A DNA stretch of 64,000 nucleotides, taken from DATDIC01 sp963764525. GTDB lineage: Bacteria; Pseudomonadota; Alphaproteobacteria; Acetobacterales; Acetobacteraceae. The position numbers and the translations under genes were made by a program. A model generated the notes under the pieces. It had not been told where the DNA came from. It ran no database searches and saw only the letters and a program-made list of their open reading frames with translations. Below are positions 55,647 to 63,617 of this stretch, piece by piece. Positions within the stretch are counted from its first letter, which is position 1. The number at the start of each line of letters is the position of its first letter. The stretch covers positions 62,001 to 126,000 of the forward strand of contig CAVXTC010000007.1 of the NCBI GenBank assembly GCA_963764525.1, in the 5' to 3' direction.

Positions 55647-55957
55647 TCATTGACCGTGGGACTTCGCGTGTTCAGCCAGCACCGCAGGCGGTTTCGGCAG
55701 GGCAGGGCCCGGCGCAGGTTCAGGAACACGGCGCTTGCTTAACTGGCGCAGCCGCACGACGACGCACACCCACATCAGCACCGCGAAGGAGGTGAACAAC
55801 GCCAAACCGAAAATGCGGCTGTCAGCTTCGGGCGGGTTAAATAGTTCGGGTCGAGCCAGCACATGCAGAGGAACAGCGCAGCAGGCACCGACACCAGCAC
55901 GCCCAGGCAATGATTGCGATGCGCGAGTTTCGTGTCAGCAGCCAGCCGACCGGGCAA
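55647..55957 (-). pseudogene. Small two-helix membrane protein, one frameshift
   Basis: Two hydrophobic segments in adjoining frames: LGVLVSVPAALFLCMCWLDP in one (55775-55957) and SRIFGLALFTSFAVLMWVCV in the other, followed by a basic tail RLRQLSKRRVPEPAPGPALP. They join near 55855 to a protein of about 100 residues. The family is not recognised. The 285 bases between this gene and ftsH show no gene. Confidence 0.5.
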
Positions 55958-56230
55958 AGGCGCTCAGCAACTTGACACTTGATAAAATATAAGAGCCCCA
56001 TCACGAGTTCGAGAGTCGAGCAAATCCCATTAACTTTGCCTTCCATTCAAGCTTGCAAGAGGTTAATCTAGCAACAGTTATCGTCGCGACTTCGTTGAAT
56101 CCCCAACGCGTTCCTACAGCCTCCCCGAGACCGTTGCTGCGATTGGAGTTGCGAGAGTGCTGACCCCCTTTGTGCCACGCAGAATGGCACCTTGCCTGGC
56201 TTCAGTGATGCGGGAGTCCGGGTGTTGGCG

Positions 56231-57244
56231 GTGGTAAGCAAGAATAGACCGAACAGACCGGACGGTTATTCGATACAACGTATACTGCTGGCTGCCACGG
56301 CGGGATTTGCCCTTGCCGCTCTCGTGCCGAGCTATGCCCGCGCCAGCCCGAGCTACACGTTCACCACCATAAGCGATCCGAATGCCACGCAAGGCACCCA
56401 AGCGTTCGGCATCAACGATAGCGGACAGATCGTGGGAGACTACATCTCTGGCTCCCTTCAAAATCCCGAAACGAACGGCTTCCTGCTCGACCCCTCGGGC
56501 AACTACATTACCATCAACTATCCGGCTGCGACATATAACGAGGCGCTCGGCATCAACGATAGCGGACAAATCGTCGGGACCTATGGAGACAGCACCGGCA
56601 TTCATGGTTTCGTACGCGATGCCGCGGGCAACTTCACCACTATCAACGATCCGGACGCACCCGGTAATACCGGAGCGTACGGCATCAACGATAGCGGGCA
56701 AATCGTCGGGGTCTATGTAGACAGCACCAACGGCCACGGCTTCCTGCGCGACGCCGCGGGCAACTTCACCACTATCGAAGACCCGAATGCGACTACAGGT
56801 ACTTTGCCTAACGGTCTCAACAACGCCGGGGAGATCGTCGGATACTACGATGACCGCTCTGGAGAGCATGGCTTCCTGCGCGACGTATTAGGCAGCTTTA
56901 CCGCCATCGACGACCCGAATGGACTGGCCACCATCGCCAATGATATTAACAACACCGGAGAGATCGTAGGAAGCTACGCGGCCAGCACCGGCACTCAAGG
57001 TTTCCTACGCAACGCCTCGGGTAACTTCATCACCATCGAGGATCCGAATGCACCCGGCGAGACCGAAGCCCGCGGTATAAACGATGCCGGACAGATCGTA
57101 GGTGACTACTCGGACCGCACAGGAAGTCACGGCTTCTTGGCGACTCCCGTAAGCACAAGCGTGCCCGAACCCGCCTCGCTGGCCCTGCTCAGCGTCGGAC
57201 TGTTCGGCCTCGGTTCGCTGCGGCGTCGCCGCAAGGACACGTAA
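56231..57244 (+). CDS. PEP-CTERM exported repeat protein (HAF-repeat-like beta-propeller)
   Basis: About 337 residues from GTG 56231; TTG 56192 is the longest start. Signal peptide IQRILLAATAGFALAALVPS with cleavage near YARAS. Six repeats of about 43 residues follow the pattern GINDSGQIVGxYxDSTGxHG then FLRDAAGNFTTIxDPNA, as in HAF-type extracellular repeats. The C-terminus is a PEP-CTERM sorting signal: VPEPASLALLSVGLFGLG followed by LRRRRKDT. Exosortase would cleave it and anchor or release it at the surface. Base composition is visibly lower in GC than its neighbours. Confidence 0.9.
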   Translation: MVSKNRPNRPDGYSIQRILLAATAGFALAALVPSYARASPSYTFTTISDPNATQGTQAFGINDSGQIVGDYISGSLQNPETNGFLLDPSGNYITINYPAATYNEALGINDSGQIVGTYGDSTGIHGFVRDAAGNFTTINDPDAPGNTGAYGINDSGQIVGVYVDSTNGHGFLRDAAGNFTTIEDPNATTGTLPNGLNNAGEIVGYYDDRSGEHGFLRDVLGSFTAIDDPNGLATIANDINNTGEIVGSYAASTGTQGFLRNASGNFITIEDPNAPGETEARGINDAGQIVGDYSDRTGSHGFLATPVSTSVPEPASLALLSVGLFGLGSLRRRRKDT

Positions 57245-57289
57245 GCCGCCTCGGTCCACACAGGAGCCGCCCCCGAGCGAAGCACATGG

Positions 57290-58390
57290 ACCTTGGTGCA
57301 TGGACCGGACGGTTGGCGGCAGGGGCGTTGACGGCCAGGAAAGCGGCCCCTCCGACCTGGGAAGCCCGTCGTGCCCTTCAAAGCGAACCAGGATCGTCGC
57401 CATCATATCCCGAAGCAGCGGCACCAGATCACGAATTGGCCGGCGTATGACGCCGCTTTGCGCCAGCGCGGCGGCCTGACGGTCTGGTTCCCCGAGGCCG
57501 CGATCGCGGCGTGGTGTGCCGAGCGGCGCACCACGCCCGGCGGCCAGCCGCGCTACTCCGCCTTGGCGATCACCACGGCTCTGACGTTGCGCGCTGTGTT
57601 CCGCCTCGCACTGCGTCAGACCGAAGGGCTGATTGGATCGATCATTCGTCTGCTCGGTCTCGACCTCGCGGTGCCCGATCATTCGACGCTGAGCCGGCGA
57701 GCCGAGACATTGCAAGTGGTACAACCGGCATCGGGCTGCGCGCCCGTGCATCTCATCGTCGACAGCACCGGGCTGCGGCTGTGCGGTCCCGGCGAGTGGC
57801 TGGTCGAGAAACACGGCGCGCGGACACGCCGGGCCTGGCGAAAGCTGCACCTTGGCGTTGACGCCGACACCGGCGACATCGTGGCGGCCGCGTTGACCTC
57901 CAGCGACGTCGACGACGGCTCGCAGATCGGCCCTCTGCTCGATCAGGTCGAGCGTCCCGTCGCGTCCTTCACCGGTGACGGTGCGTATGACCGGGACGAT
58001 GTTTACGGCGCGGTGGCGGTTCGCCATCCAGACGCGACGGTCATCGTGCCGCCGCGCTCCAGCGCCGTGCCAAGCGACGAGGCCGGCACGGCGCCGACGC
58101 AGCGTGACGAGCATCTGCGACTGATCGTCAAGCACGGTCGCATGGGCTGGCAGAAGGTCTCCGGCTATAACTATCGCGCGCTGGTCGAGGCGGACATCAG
58201 TCGATACAAGCGGGTGATCGGTGACGCCTTGCGCTCGCGTACGGATAGGCGTCGGTCCACCGAAGTCGCCGTTGCCGTCCACGCACTGAACCGTATGCTG
58301 GAGCTCCACCGACCGAAATACGTGCGCACCGAATGATTAGGTCATCAGGCCAGCCTCAATGCGTCCCGGACTCGCGCCGTGCAACAAGGT
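57290..58390 (+). mobile_element. IS5-type insertion sequence
   Basis: About 1.1 kb. Imperfect terminal inverted repeats: ACCTTGGTGCATGG (57290-57303) and the reverse complement of CCGTGCAACAAGGT (58377-58390), 12 of 14 matching. They flank a single transposase gene. The right end falls exactly where a minus-strand LysR-like reading frame stops being conserved. The target duplication is not clear. Confidence 0.72.
57371..58336 (+). CDS. IS5 family transposase
   Basis: 321 residues from GTG 57371. N-terminal DUF4372-like part (NWPAYDAALRQRGGLTVWFP), then LIGSIIRLLGLDLAVPDHST. DDE catalytic residues: D in APVHLIVDSTGLRL, D in VASFTGDGAYDRDDVYGAV, and E in the signature Y-x2-R-x3-E-x6-K seen in GYNYRALVEADISRYKRV. 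That motif is complete, so the enzyme could be active. Confidence 0.93.
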   Translation: MPFKANQDRRHHIPKQRHQITNWPAYDAALRQRGGLTVWFPEAAIAAWCAERRTTPGGQPRYSALAITTALTLRAVFRLALRQTEGLIGSIIRLLGLDLAVPDHSTLSRRAETLQVVQPASGCAPVHLIVDSTGLRLCGPGEWLVEKHGARTRRAWRKLHLGVDADTGDIVAAALTSSDVDDGSQIGPLLDQVERPVASFTGDGAYDRDDVYGAVAVRHPDATVIVPPRSSAVPSDEAGTAPTQRDEHLRLIVKHGRMGWQKVSGYNYRALVEADISRYKRVIGDALRSRTDRRRSTEVAVAVHALNRMLELHRPKYVRTE

Positions 58391-58525
58391 GTCGGTGAAC
58401 AACTGCACCGCCGGCTTGAGCGTGCAATTCTTCAAGGTCACGGCGACCTCGGGCGGCTTCTCTCCCAAGGTCATCGCTGACGCTTCCCGTTCCGGAACGA
58501 CCGCCCAAACGTTGACGTCCAACAT
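58391..58525 (-). pseudogene. LysR-type regulator C-terminal remnant at the IS end
   Basis: Minus-strand frame VNVWAVVPEREASAMTLGEK, PPEVAVTLKNCTLKPAVQLF then TDTL. The CTLKPAVQLFTDTL segment resembles the last helix region of LysR-type effector domains (CxLxPAVxLFxDxL). Conservation ends at 58391, the IS boundary; beyond it the frame reads IS sequence to a stop at 58337. Upstream the rest of the regulator is missing, replaced by the nagA-like gene. Confidence 0.5.
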
Positions 58526-58582
58526 CTGCTTCGCAACAGCCGCCCAATTGACGCGACCCGTGGCACGCCTCACCGTTCCCGC

Positions 58583-59583
58583 ATGCACGCCCACGGACTG
58601 TTCGACCTCCAGGTAAACGGCTATGCAGGCATCGACTTCAACTCCGCCCAGATAACCCAAGACGCTCTGGACCATGCGCTGCATGCGATGATGCAAAACG
58701 GCGTGACGCACTGCCTGCCGACGATCATCACCGCACAGGCCGATCTTCTGGCACAGCGTTTGGCCGCGCTGGATCACGCCGTCGCAACCAGCCGGTTCGG
58801 CCCCGCAATGGTGCCCGGCTATCACCTGGAGGGGCCGTTTCTCAGTCCGGAGGAAGGCTATGCCGGCTGCCACCCGCCTGCGCGATGGTGGCCGCGGACC
58901 CGGCACTGGTTCGCGGATCGAGGCGAAGCTGGCCGGCCGATCCTGCTGCTGACCCTGGCGCCCGAGCGCCCGGGCGGATCGACTGATCCGCTGGGCGCCG
59001 CCAGCGCGGCAAGATCGTGGCGCTCGGGCATACCGCCGCATCGGCCGTGGACATCGCCGCCGCGGTCGAAGCCGGCGCTACCTGAGCACGCATCTGGGCA
59101 ACGGGCTGCGCAGTCCGTTGCCGAAGTTCGACAACCCGATGATCGCGCAGCTTGCCGAGGATCGGCTGGGCGCCAGCTTCATCGCCGATGGCATCCATAT
59201 CCCGCCGGCCGCCCTGAAGGTGCTGCTGCGCGCCAAGGGGCTGGACCGCAGCATCCTGGTCACCGACGCCACGGCCGCCGCCGCCGCGCCGCCCGGCCGG
59301 TACGAACTGGCCGGCATGGCGATCGAGCACGCCCCTGACGGCTCGGTGCGGGTGCCCGGCAGCGCGGTTCTGGCCGGTTCGGCGCTGACGCTCGATCAGG
59401 CGGTGCGGAATTTGGTGGCGTGGGGGCTGGCCTCGCCGGCGGCCGGCGGTCCGGCTGGCGTCCGACAATCCCTGCGCGGCAATGGCACCGGCCTTGATCG
59501 CGCATGGCATCCGCATGCGGCCGTCCCTGGTGACGTGGTCGGAGCGGCTGGAGGTGACGGCGGTTCTGGCCGACGCGCCATGA
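58583..59583 (+). pseudogene. N-acetylglucosamine-6-phosphate deacetylase-like amidohydrolase, several frameshifts
   Basis: About 330 residues when repaired. N-terminus HAHGLFDLQVNGYAGIDFNS, then LPTIITAQADLLAQRLAALD and GYHLEGPFLSPEEGYAGCHP with the NagA metal/substrate motif HLEGPF. Later LAEDRLGASFIADGIHIPPA with its HIP active-site His, LVTDATAAAAAPPGRYELA and a tail WSERLEVTAVLADAP ending at TGA 59581, which overlaps the next ATG. Breaks lie between 58870 and 59110 and near 59430. NagA removes acetate from GlcNAc-6-P in amino-sugar use. Confidence 0.78.
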
Positions 59584-60401
59584 GCGACGATTCCCGTGTG
59601 TTCGATCGGCGCGCCGTGCGCTTGCACCGGGATCGCGCGGCAAGCCAGCTCCCGATCGTGGCGAACCTGCTGCGCGATCTGGCCGAACGGCTGCTGGACC
59701 GGCTGGACGACATGACAGTGCGTTTCACCCGCGCCCTGGATGTCGGCGGGCGCGGGGTCGTGGCGCCGCTGCTGCTGGCGCGCGGGATCGAGGCGATAAG
59801 CTGCGATCTTTCGCCGGCCATCGCGGCACTGAACCCGCGCGCCGTCGTTGCCGACGAGGAATACCTGCCGTTCGCGCCGGCCAGCTTCGATCTGGTCGTG
59901 GCCAGCCTGTCGCTGCACTGGGTGAACGATCTGCCCGGTGCGCTGATCCAGCTTCGCCACGCGCTGCGGCCGGATGGGCTGCTGCTGGCCAGCCTGCCGG
60001 CACTCGGCACGCTGGACGGGTTACGTACCGCACTGACCGAGGCGGAGGCCGCGCTGACCGGCGGGGCCGCGCCGCGGGTCTCGCCGTTTCCGGCGCTGCG
60101 CGATTGCGCCGCGCTGCTGCAACGGGCCGGCTACGAACTGCCGGTCGCCGATGTGGAGGACATCCGTCTGGTCTATGCGGACCCGCTGGCGCTGCTGCGG
60201 GACCTGCGCGCCGCCGGCGAAACCAACGCGATCCGCTTGCGCGACCGCCGCATTCCCCCGCGCGCACTCTTTCCAGCCGCGCTGGGCGCGATGCCGGCGG
60301 CGGACGACGGCGTTCCGGTGACGCTTCGGCTGGCTGTCATGACCGGCTGGGCCCCTTCACCTCTCCCGGCTGGCGCGGGAGAGAGCCTGCGCCCGACCTG
60401 A
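59580..60401 (+). CDS. Class I SAM methyltransferase (BioC/NDUFAF5-like)
   Basis: About 273 residues from ATG 59580. MSDDSRVFDRRAVRLHRDRA is the NDUFAF5-type opening; then TRALDVGGRGVVAPLLLARG (SAM loop), EYLPFAPASFDLVVASLSLH and WVNDLPGALIQLRHALRPDG. In mitochondria the homologue hydroxylates or methylates complex I; bacterial members are often called SAM methyltransferase. The last 15 or so codons (APSPLPAGAGESLRPT) are read from a palindrome of the CCTCTCCCG family, so the natural C-terminus may be shorter. Start overlaps the nagA-like stop. Confidence 0.88.
   Translation: MSDDSRVFDRRAVRLHRDRAASQLPIVANLLRDLAERLLDRLDDMTVRFTRALDVGGRGVVAPLLLARGIEAISCDLSPAIAALNPRAVVADEEYLPFAPASFDLVVASLSLHWVNDLPGALIQLRHALRPDGLLLASLPALGTLDGLRTALTEAEAALTGGAAPRVSPFPALRDCAALLQRAGYELPVADVEDIRLVYADPLALLRDLRAAGETNAIRLRDRRIPPRALFPAALGAMPAADDGVPVTLRLAVMTGWAPSPLPAGAGESLRPT
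60361..60383. repeat. Palindrome, CCTCTCCCG family, inside a gene end
   Basis: CTCTCCCG (60361-60368) and CGGGAGAG (60376-60383). It encodes the last residues of the methyltransferase frame. A related broken copy runs on at about 60440-60525 (CTCTCACCCGGCTCC ... GGCGGGAGAGG), also without a gene. Confidence 0.65.
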
Positions 60402-60570
60402 TCGGGGGTCGCCCGGCGCAGCCGGGCGGGTGAGGGCACGGCTCGCGGGACTCTCACCCGGCTCCCCCCCGGATCAAGTCCGGGGGTCGCGATCCGGCCT
60501 CTGTCGCAGGGCGGGAGAGGGGAAGCGAAGGAAGTGTCGTCGCATTTGATTTCGCCGGTACAGCAGCCCC

Positions 60571-61122
60571 ATGCTCGCGCCCATGCCCGCCTTTCCCACC
60601 CAACTCGATACCGCGCGCCTGGTGCTCCGCCCGATTGCCGCTACCGACGCCGAACAGGCGTTTCGCGAGTATGCCGCCGACCCCCTGGTCACCCGCTATC
60701 TGACCTGGGCGCCCTACCAGCACGCGGCGAGTTGTGTGGGCTTCTTCGCCCACCTCGCCCGCCGCCATGCGGCCGGCGAGATCGGGTCATACGCGATCAC
60801 GCTGCGCGCTGACGGCCGCATGATCGGCGCCTTCGACATCCGTGCCGACGCCGCCACCAGGGTGAATTTCGGCTATGTGCTCGGCCGCGCCCATTGGCGC
60901 CAGGGCCTCATGACCGAGGCGTTGACCGCGGTGCTCGACTGGGCGCTGAACGACCCCGATATCTGGCGCATCTGGGCGGTGACCGATATCGACAACACCG
61001 CCTCCGCCCGCACCATGGAAAAAGCCGGCATGGCCCGCGAAGGCCTGCTGCGGCGCTGGGTCATGCACCCCAACATCGCCGCCGAACCGCGCGACTGCAT
61101 CTGTTTCGCGCGTGTGCGCTGA
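60571..61122 (+). CDS. GNAT family N-acetyltransferase (RimJ/RimL-like)
   Basis: 183 residues from ATG 60571; ATG 60583 also plausible. TARLVLRPIAATDAEQAFRE is the RimJ/L N-terminus, GSYAITLRADGRMIGAFDIR the central strands, and NFGYVLGRAHWRQGLMTEAL the acetyl-CoA loop region, followed by IDNTASARTMEKAGMAREGL. It transfers acetyl from acetyl-CoA to a protein N-terminus or small amine. Stand-alone gene. Confidence 0.9.
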   Translation: MLAPMPAFPTQLDTARLVLRPIAATDAEQAFREYAADPLVTRYLTWAPYQHAASCVGFFAHLARRHAAGEIGSYAITLRADGRMIGAFDIRADAATRVNFGYVLGRAHWRQGLMTEALTAVLDWALNDPDIWRIWAVTDIDNTASARTMEKAGMAREGLLRRWVMHPNIAAEPRDCICFARVR

Positions 61123-61158
61123 CAGTTTTGCATGTAACCCGCAATCCACCAGGCGAGT

Positions 61159-61262
61159 GGCGGAATGCGCTCCGCTTTTCCGCCCTACGCCGCTGTTAAG
61201 CGCCGGTGCGGTAACGGTTTTGCGTCGGAACGGTAGGGCGGAAAAGCGAAGCGCATTCCGCC
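61159..61262. repeat. Long inverted repeat element with 30-base arms
   Basis: Left arm 61159-61188 begins GGCGGAATGCGCTCCGC and ends CGCCCTAC; right arm 61233-61262 begins GTAGGGCGG and ends GCGCATTCCGCC. The arms match with one mismatch (CTCCGC against GAAGCG partner) and enclose 44 bases. The GTAGGGCGGAAAAGCGAAGC motif recurs widely in proteobacterial intergenic DNA. Probably a small non-autonomous or REP-type element between convergent genes. Confidence 0.82.
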
Positions 61263-61291
61263 GAACGCTGCCGCCGGCGCAATAACCGCCA

Positions 61292-61891
61292 TCACGGGCT
61301 CAACCAGCGCGGGCCGCTGACATACCGACTGCCGCGCCGGTAAAAGCGCAGCACCCGCTCGGCGTCCCGGGTGATGCCGATGCGCACACTTTCCCCGATC
61401 TCGCCGTCAGCCGCATCGTCCGCGGCCAGCATCAGCGGCCCGTCGGCGCACAAATCCACCCCATCCAGCCCGCGGTCGATCCCGAGCGCCTCGGCCAGCC
61501 GCCCCGGCCCGCGCGCCAGATCGCGCAGCGGCGCTCTGCCGCGGCGGCATTGCATCTGCGCGATCCCGTCCAGCGGCTCCAGCGCCCGCAGCAGCACGCC
61601 GGCGCCGATCCCGGCGGCCTCGGCCGAGACGTTCAGCATGAAAGATGTGCCGTAGGCGAGGTAAACGTAAGCATACCCCGGCGCCAGGAACAGCGACGCA
61701 TTGCGCGCGGTACGGCCGCGGAACGCGTGGCAGGCGGCATCCCCGGGCAGATAAGCCTCGGTCTCCACGATGCGGCCGGTGGAACACCCCTCCGCCCATT
61801 GCCGCACCACCAGCTTGCCGATCAGGAAGCGGGCCAGCGCGCCCGCGTCTTGCGGCAATTCCATGCGGACGAGACGGTGCAGGGTCGGCAT
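61292..61891 (-). CDS. DNA-3-methyladenine glycosylase (AAG/MPG type)
   Basis: 199 residues, base-excision repair enzyme of the human AAG type. FLIGKLVVRQWAEGCSTGRI, then the catalytic Glu in VETEAYLPGDAACHAFRGRT, the aromatic pocket AYVYLAYGTSFMLNVSAE and the closing RIGITRDAERVLRFY with GSRYVSGPR. It removes alkylated purines and hypoxanthine. Start ATG 61891; divergent from dgoK 44 bases away. Confidence 0.93.
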   Translation of the reverse strand: MPTLHRLVRMELPQDAGALARFLIGKLVVRQWAEGCSTGRIVETEAYLPGDAACHAFRGRTARNASLFLAPGYAYVYLAYGTSFMLNVSAEAAGIGAGVLLRALEPLDGIAQMQCRRGRAPLRDLARGPGRLAEALGIDRGLDGVDLCADGPLMLAADDAADGEIGESVRIGITRDAERVLRFYRRGSRYVSGPRWLSP

Positions 61892-61935
61892 GCTGCTCCC
61901 ACATTCCCTCCGGCCGCACGAAGGAACCAGGGGGA

Positions 61936-62823
61936 ATGATCGGCGTCGATTGGGGTATCAGCAGCTTTCGTGCCTACCGCCTGACGCGGGATGGCGGCAT
62001 CCGCGATCGCAAAAGCGGGCCGCGCGGCATCATGGCGGTGCCGGACGGGCGCTTCGCCGACACCCTGCGCGAGGAAATCGGCCCCTGGCTGGCGGCCGGC
62101 GAGCGCCACGTGCTGCTGTCCGGCATGATCGGCAGCCGGCAGGGCTGGATCGAGGCACCGTACCTTCCGTGCCCGGCGGGCCCGGCCGAGATCGCCGCGG
62201 CACTGATCGAGGTGCCGTTCGACTGGGCGCAGGTGAAACTGGTGCCGGGTCTGTCCGCCGCCGACCAGTCAGGCGTGTCCGAGGTGCTGCGCGGCGAAGA
62301 GACGCAGCTTGCCGGCGCGCTGGTGACAGTGGGCAGCATCGGCCGGGCCTGCCTGCCTGGCACGCATTGCAAATGGGCCCGTGTGGAAGCGGGGCGAATC
62401 GCCGGGTTCAGCACGCATCTGACCGGAGAGGCGTTCGCCGCATTGCGCGGGCATACCATCCTCGGCCGCTTGATGCTCGACGGCGCCACCGAGCCGGCGG
62501 CCTTTGACCAGGGCGTCGCCAGATCCGGCGATCCCGGCGGCCTGCTGCACCATCTGTTCGGGGTGCGGGCGCTGGGCCTGACCGGACGGCTGCCGGAGAG
62601 TGCCGCGGCTTCCTACCTGTCCGGCCTGCTGATCGGCCACGAGGCGCGCGCCGCGCTGGCCGATGTGCCGCGCGACACCGTGGTGCACATCATCGGCGCG
62701 CCGGAACTGACCGCGCTCTACGCGCGGGCGATCGAGGCCTGCGGCGGAATGGCCGAGCGGCTGAACGGCGACGCTGCCGCCCGGGGCCTCGCTTTGATCG
62801 GTGAGCACGCGGCGTGGGGCTGA
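61936..62823 (+). CDS. dgoK: 2-dehydro-3-deoxygalactonokinase
   Basis: 295 residues. DgoK phosphorylates 2-keto-3-deoxygalactonate in the De Ley-Doudoroff galactose/galactonate route. MIGVDWGISSFRAYRLTRDG is its nucleotide-binding start; LLSGMIGSRQGWIEAPYLPC and ACLPGTHCKWARVEAGRIAG are family motifs. A GGGGGAA site precedes ATG 61936. It is followed by dgoA, completing kinase plus aldolase. No galactonate dehydratase or transporter is in view. Confidence 0.94.
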   Translation: MIGVDWGISSFRAYRLTRDGGIRDRKSGPRGIMAVPDGRFADTLREEIGPWLAAGERHVLLSGMIGSRQGWIEAPYLPCPAGPAEIAAALIEVPFDWAQVKLVPGLSAADQSGVSEVLRGEETQLAGALVTVGSIGRACLPGTHCKWARVEAGRIAGFSTHLTGEAFAALRGHTILGRLMLDGATEPAAFDQGVARSGDPGGLLHHLFGVRALGLTGRLPESAAASYLSGLLIGHEARAALADVPRDTVVHIIGAPELTALYARAIEACGGMAERLNGDAAARGLALIGEHAAWG

Positions 62824-62933
62824 CCCAGATCCGTCATTCCGCTCCCCGTTATCCCCGCTCCCCGTTATCCCCTTAGCGGGGTATTGCCGAAACGATGACG
62901 CTCACAGGAACGATACAATCTGGAGTAACGACG

Positions 62934-63587
62934 ATGGACCAGCAGAGCGAAGCAATCGTTGCGGAGCAAACCATTGCCGGCTGGCTGGAACAATGCCCCC
63001 TGGTTGCCATCCTGCGCGGCGTCCGCCCGGACGAAGCCCCGGAGATCGCCGCCGCACTGGAAGCTGCCGGCGTGGTCATCATCGAAGTGCCGCTCAATTC
63101 GCCGCATCCGCTGGAGAGCATCGCCCGGCTCGCCGAGCAGTTTGGCGATCGCTTGCTGATCGGCGCCGGCACGGTGATGACCGAAGCACAGGTCGAGCAG
63201 ATCGCCGCGGCCGGCGGACGCCTGATCGTGACGCCGCACGCCGCTGTGGATGTGGTGCGTGCCGCCAAGGCGCGCGGCTTGCTGGCTGTTCCCGGCTGCT
63301 TCACCCCCACCGAGGCATTCGCGCTACTGGCTGCCGGCGCCGACGCGCTGAAGCTGTTCCCCGCAGAGGCCGCAAGTCCCGCCGTATTGCGCGCACTGCG
63401 CGCGGTGCTGCCGCCGGAAGTCGCGGTGCTGCCGGTGGGCGGGGTCGATGCCGGCAACCTGGCAGGCTGGCGGAAAGCTGGCGCCGCCGGTTTCGGCATT
63501 GGCTCCTCGATCTACCGTCCTGGCGACACCGCTGCCGTGGTCGCCGGCAAGGCGCGCGCTCTGGTCGAGGCGCTGGCGGCGACCTAA
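62934..63587 (+). CDS. dgoA: 2-dehydro-3-deoxy-6-phosphogalactonate aldolase
   Basis: About 217 residues from ATG 62934 (62895 is an alternative). It splits KDPGal into pyruvate and glyceraldehyde-3-phosphate. KDPG/KDPGal aldolase marks: PLVAILRGVRPDEAPEIAAA, VVIIEVPLNSPHPLESIARL with the catalytic Glu, LLIGAGTVMTEAQVEQIAAA and the Schiff-base Lys in GADALKLFPAEAASP. The LNSPHPLxSI form favours the galactonate branch. It works directly on the DgoK product. Confidence 0.94.
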   Translation: MDQQSEAIVAEQTIAGWLEQCPLVAILRGVRPDEAPEIAAALEAAGVVIIEVPLNSPHPLESIARLAEQFGDRLLIGAGTVMTEAQVEQIAAAGGRLIVTPHAAVDVVRAAKARGLLAVPGCFTPTEAFALLAAGADALKLFPAEAASPAVLRALRAVLPPEVAVLPVGGVDAGNLAGWRKAGAAGFGIGSSIYRPGDTAAVVAGKARALVEALAAT

Positions 63588-63617
63588 TCTGCGACACTTC
63601 ACGCGAAGGGACCTGCC

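Noticed and set aside
55972..55993. TTGACA and TATAAG upstream of the PEP-CTERM gene
   Set aside because: The spacing is only about 10 bases, too short for a sigma-70 promoter.
57005..58309. 434-codon minus-strand frame through the IS and the PEP-CTERM end
   Set aside because: Shadow of the transposase and of the repeat protein; no homology of its own.
62830..62890. Short repeat CCGCTCCCCGTTATCCCC upstream of dgoA
   Set aside because: Only two tandem copies of about 17 bases; too little to call an operator or repeat family.
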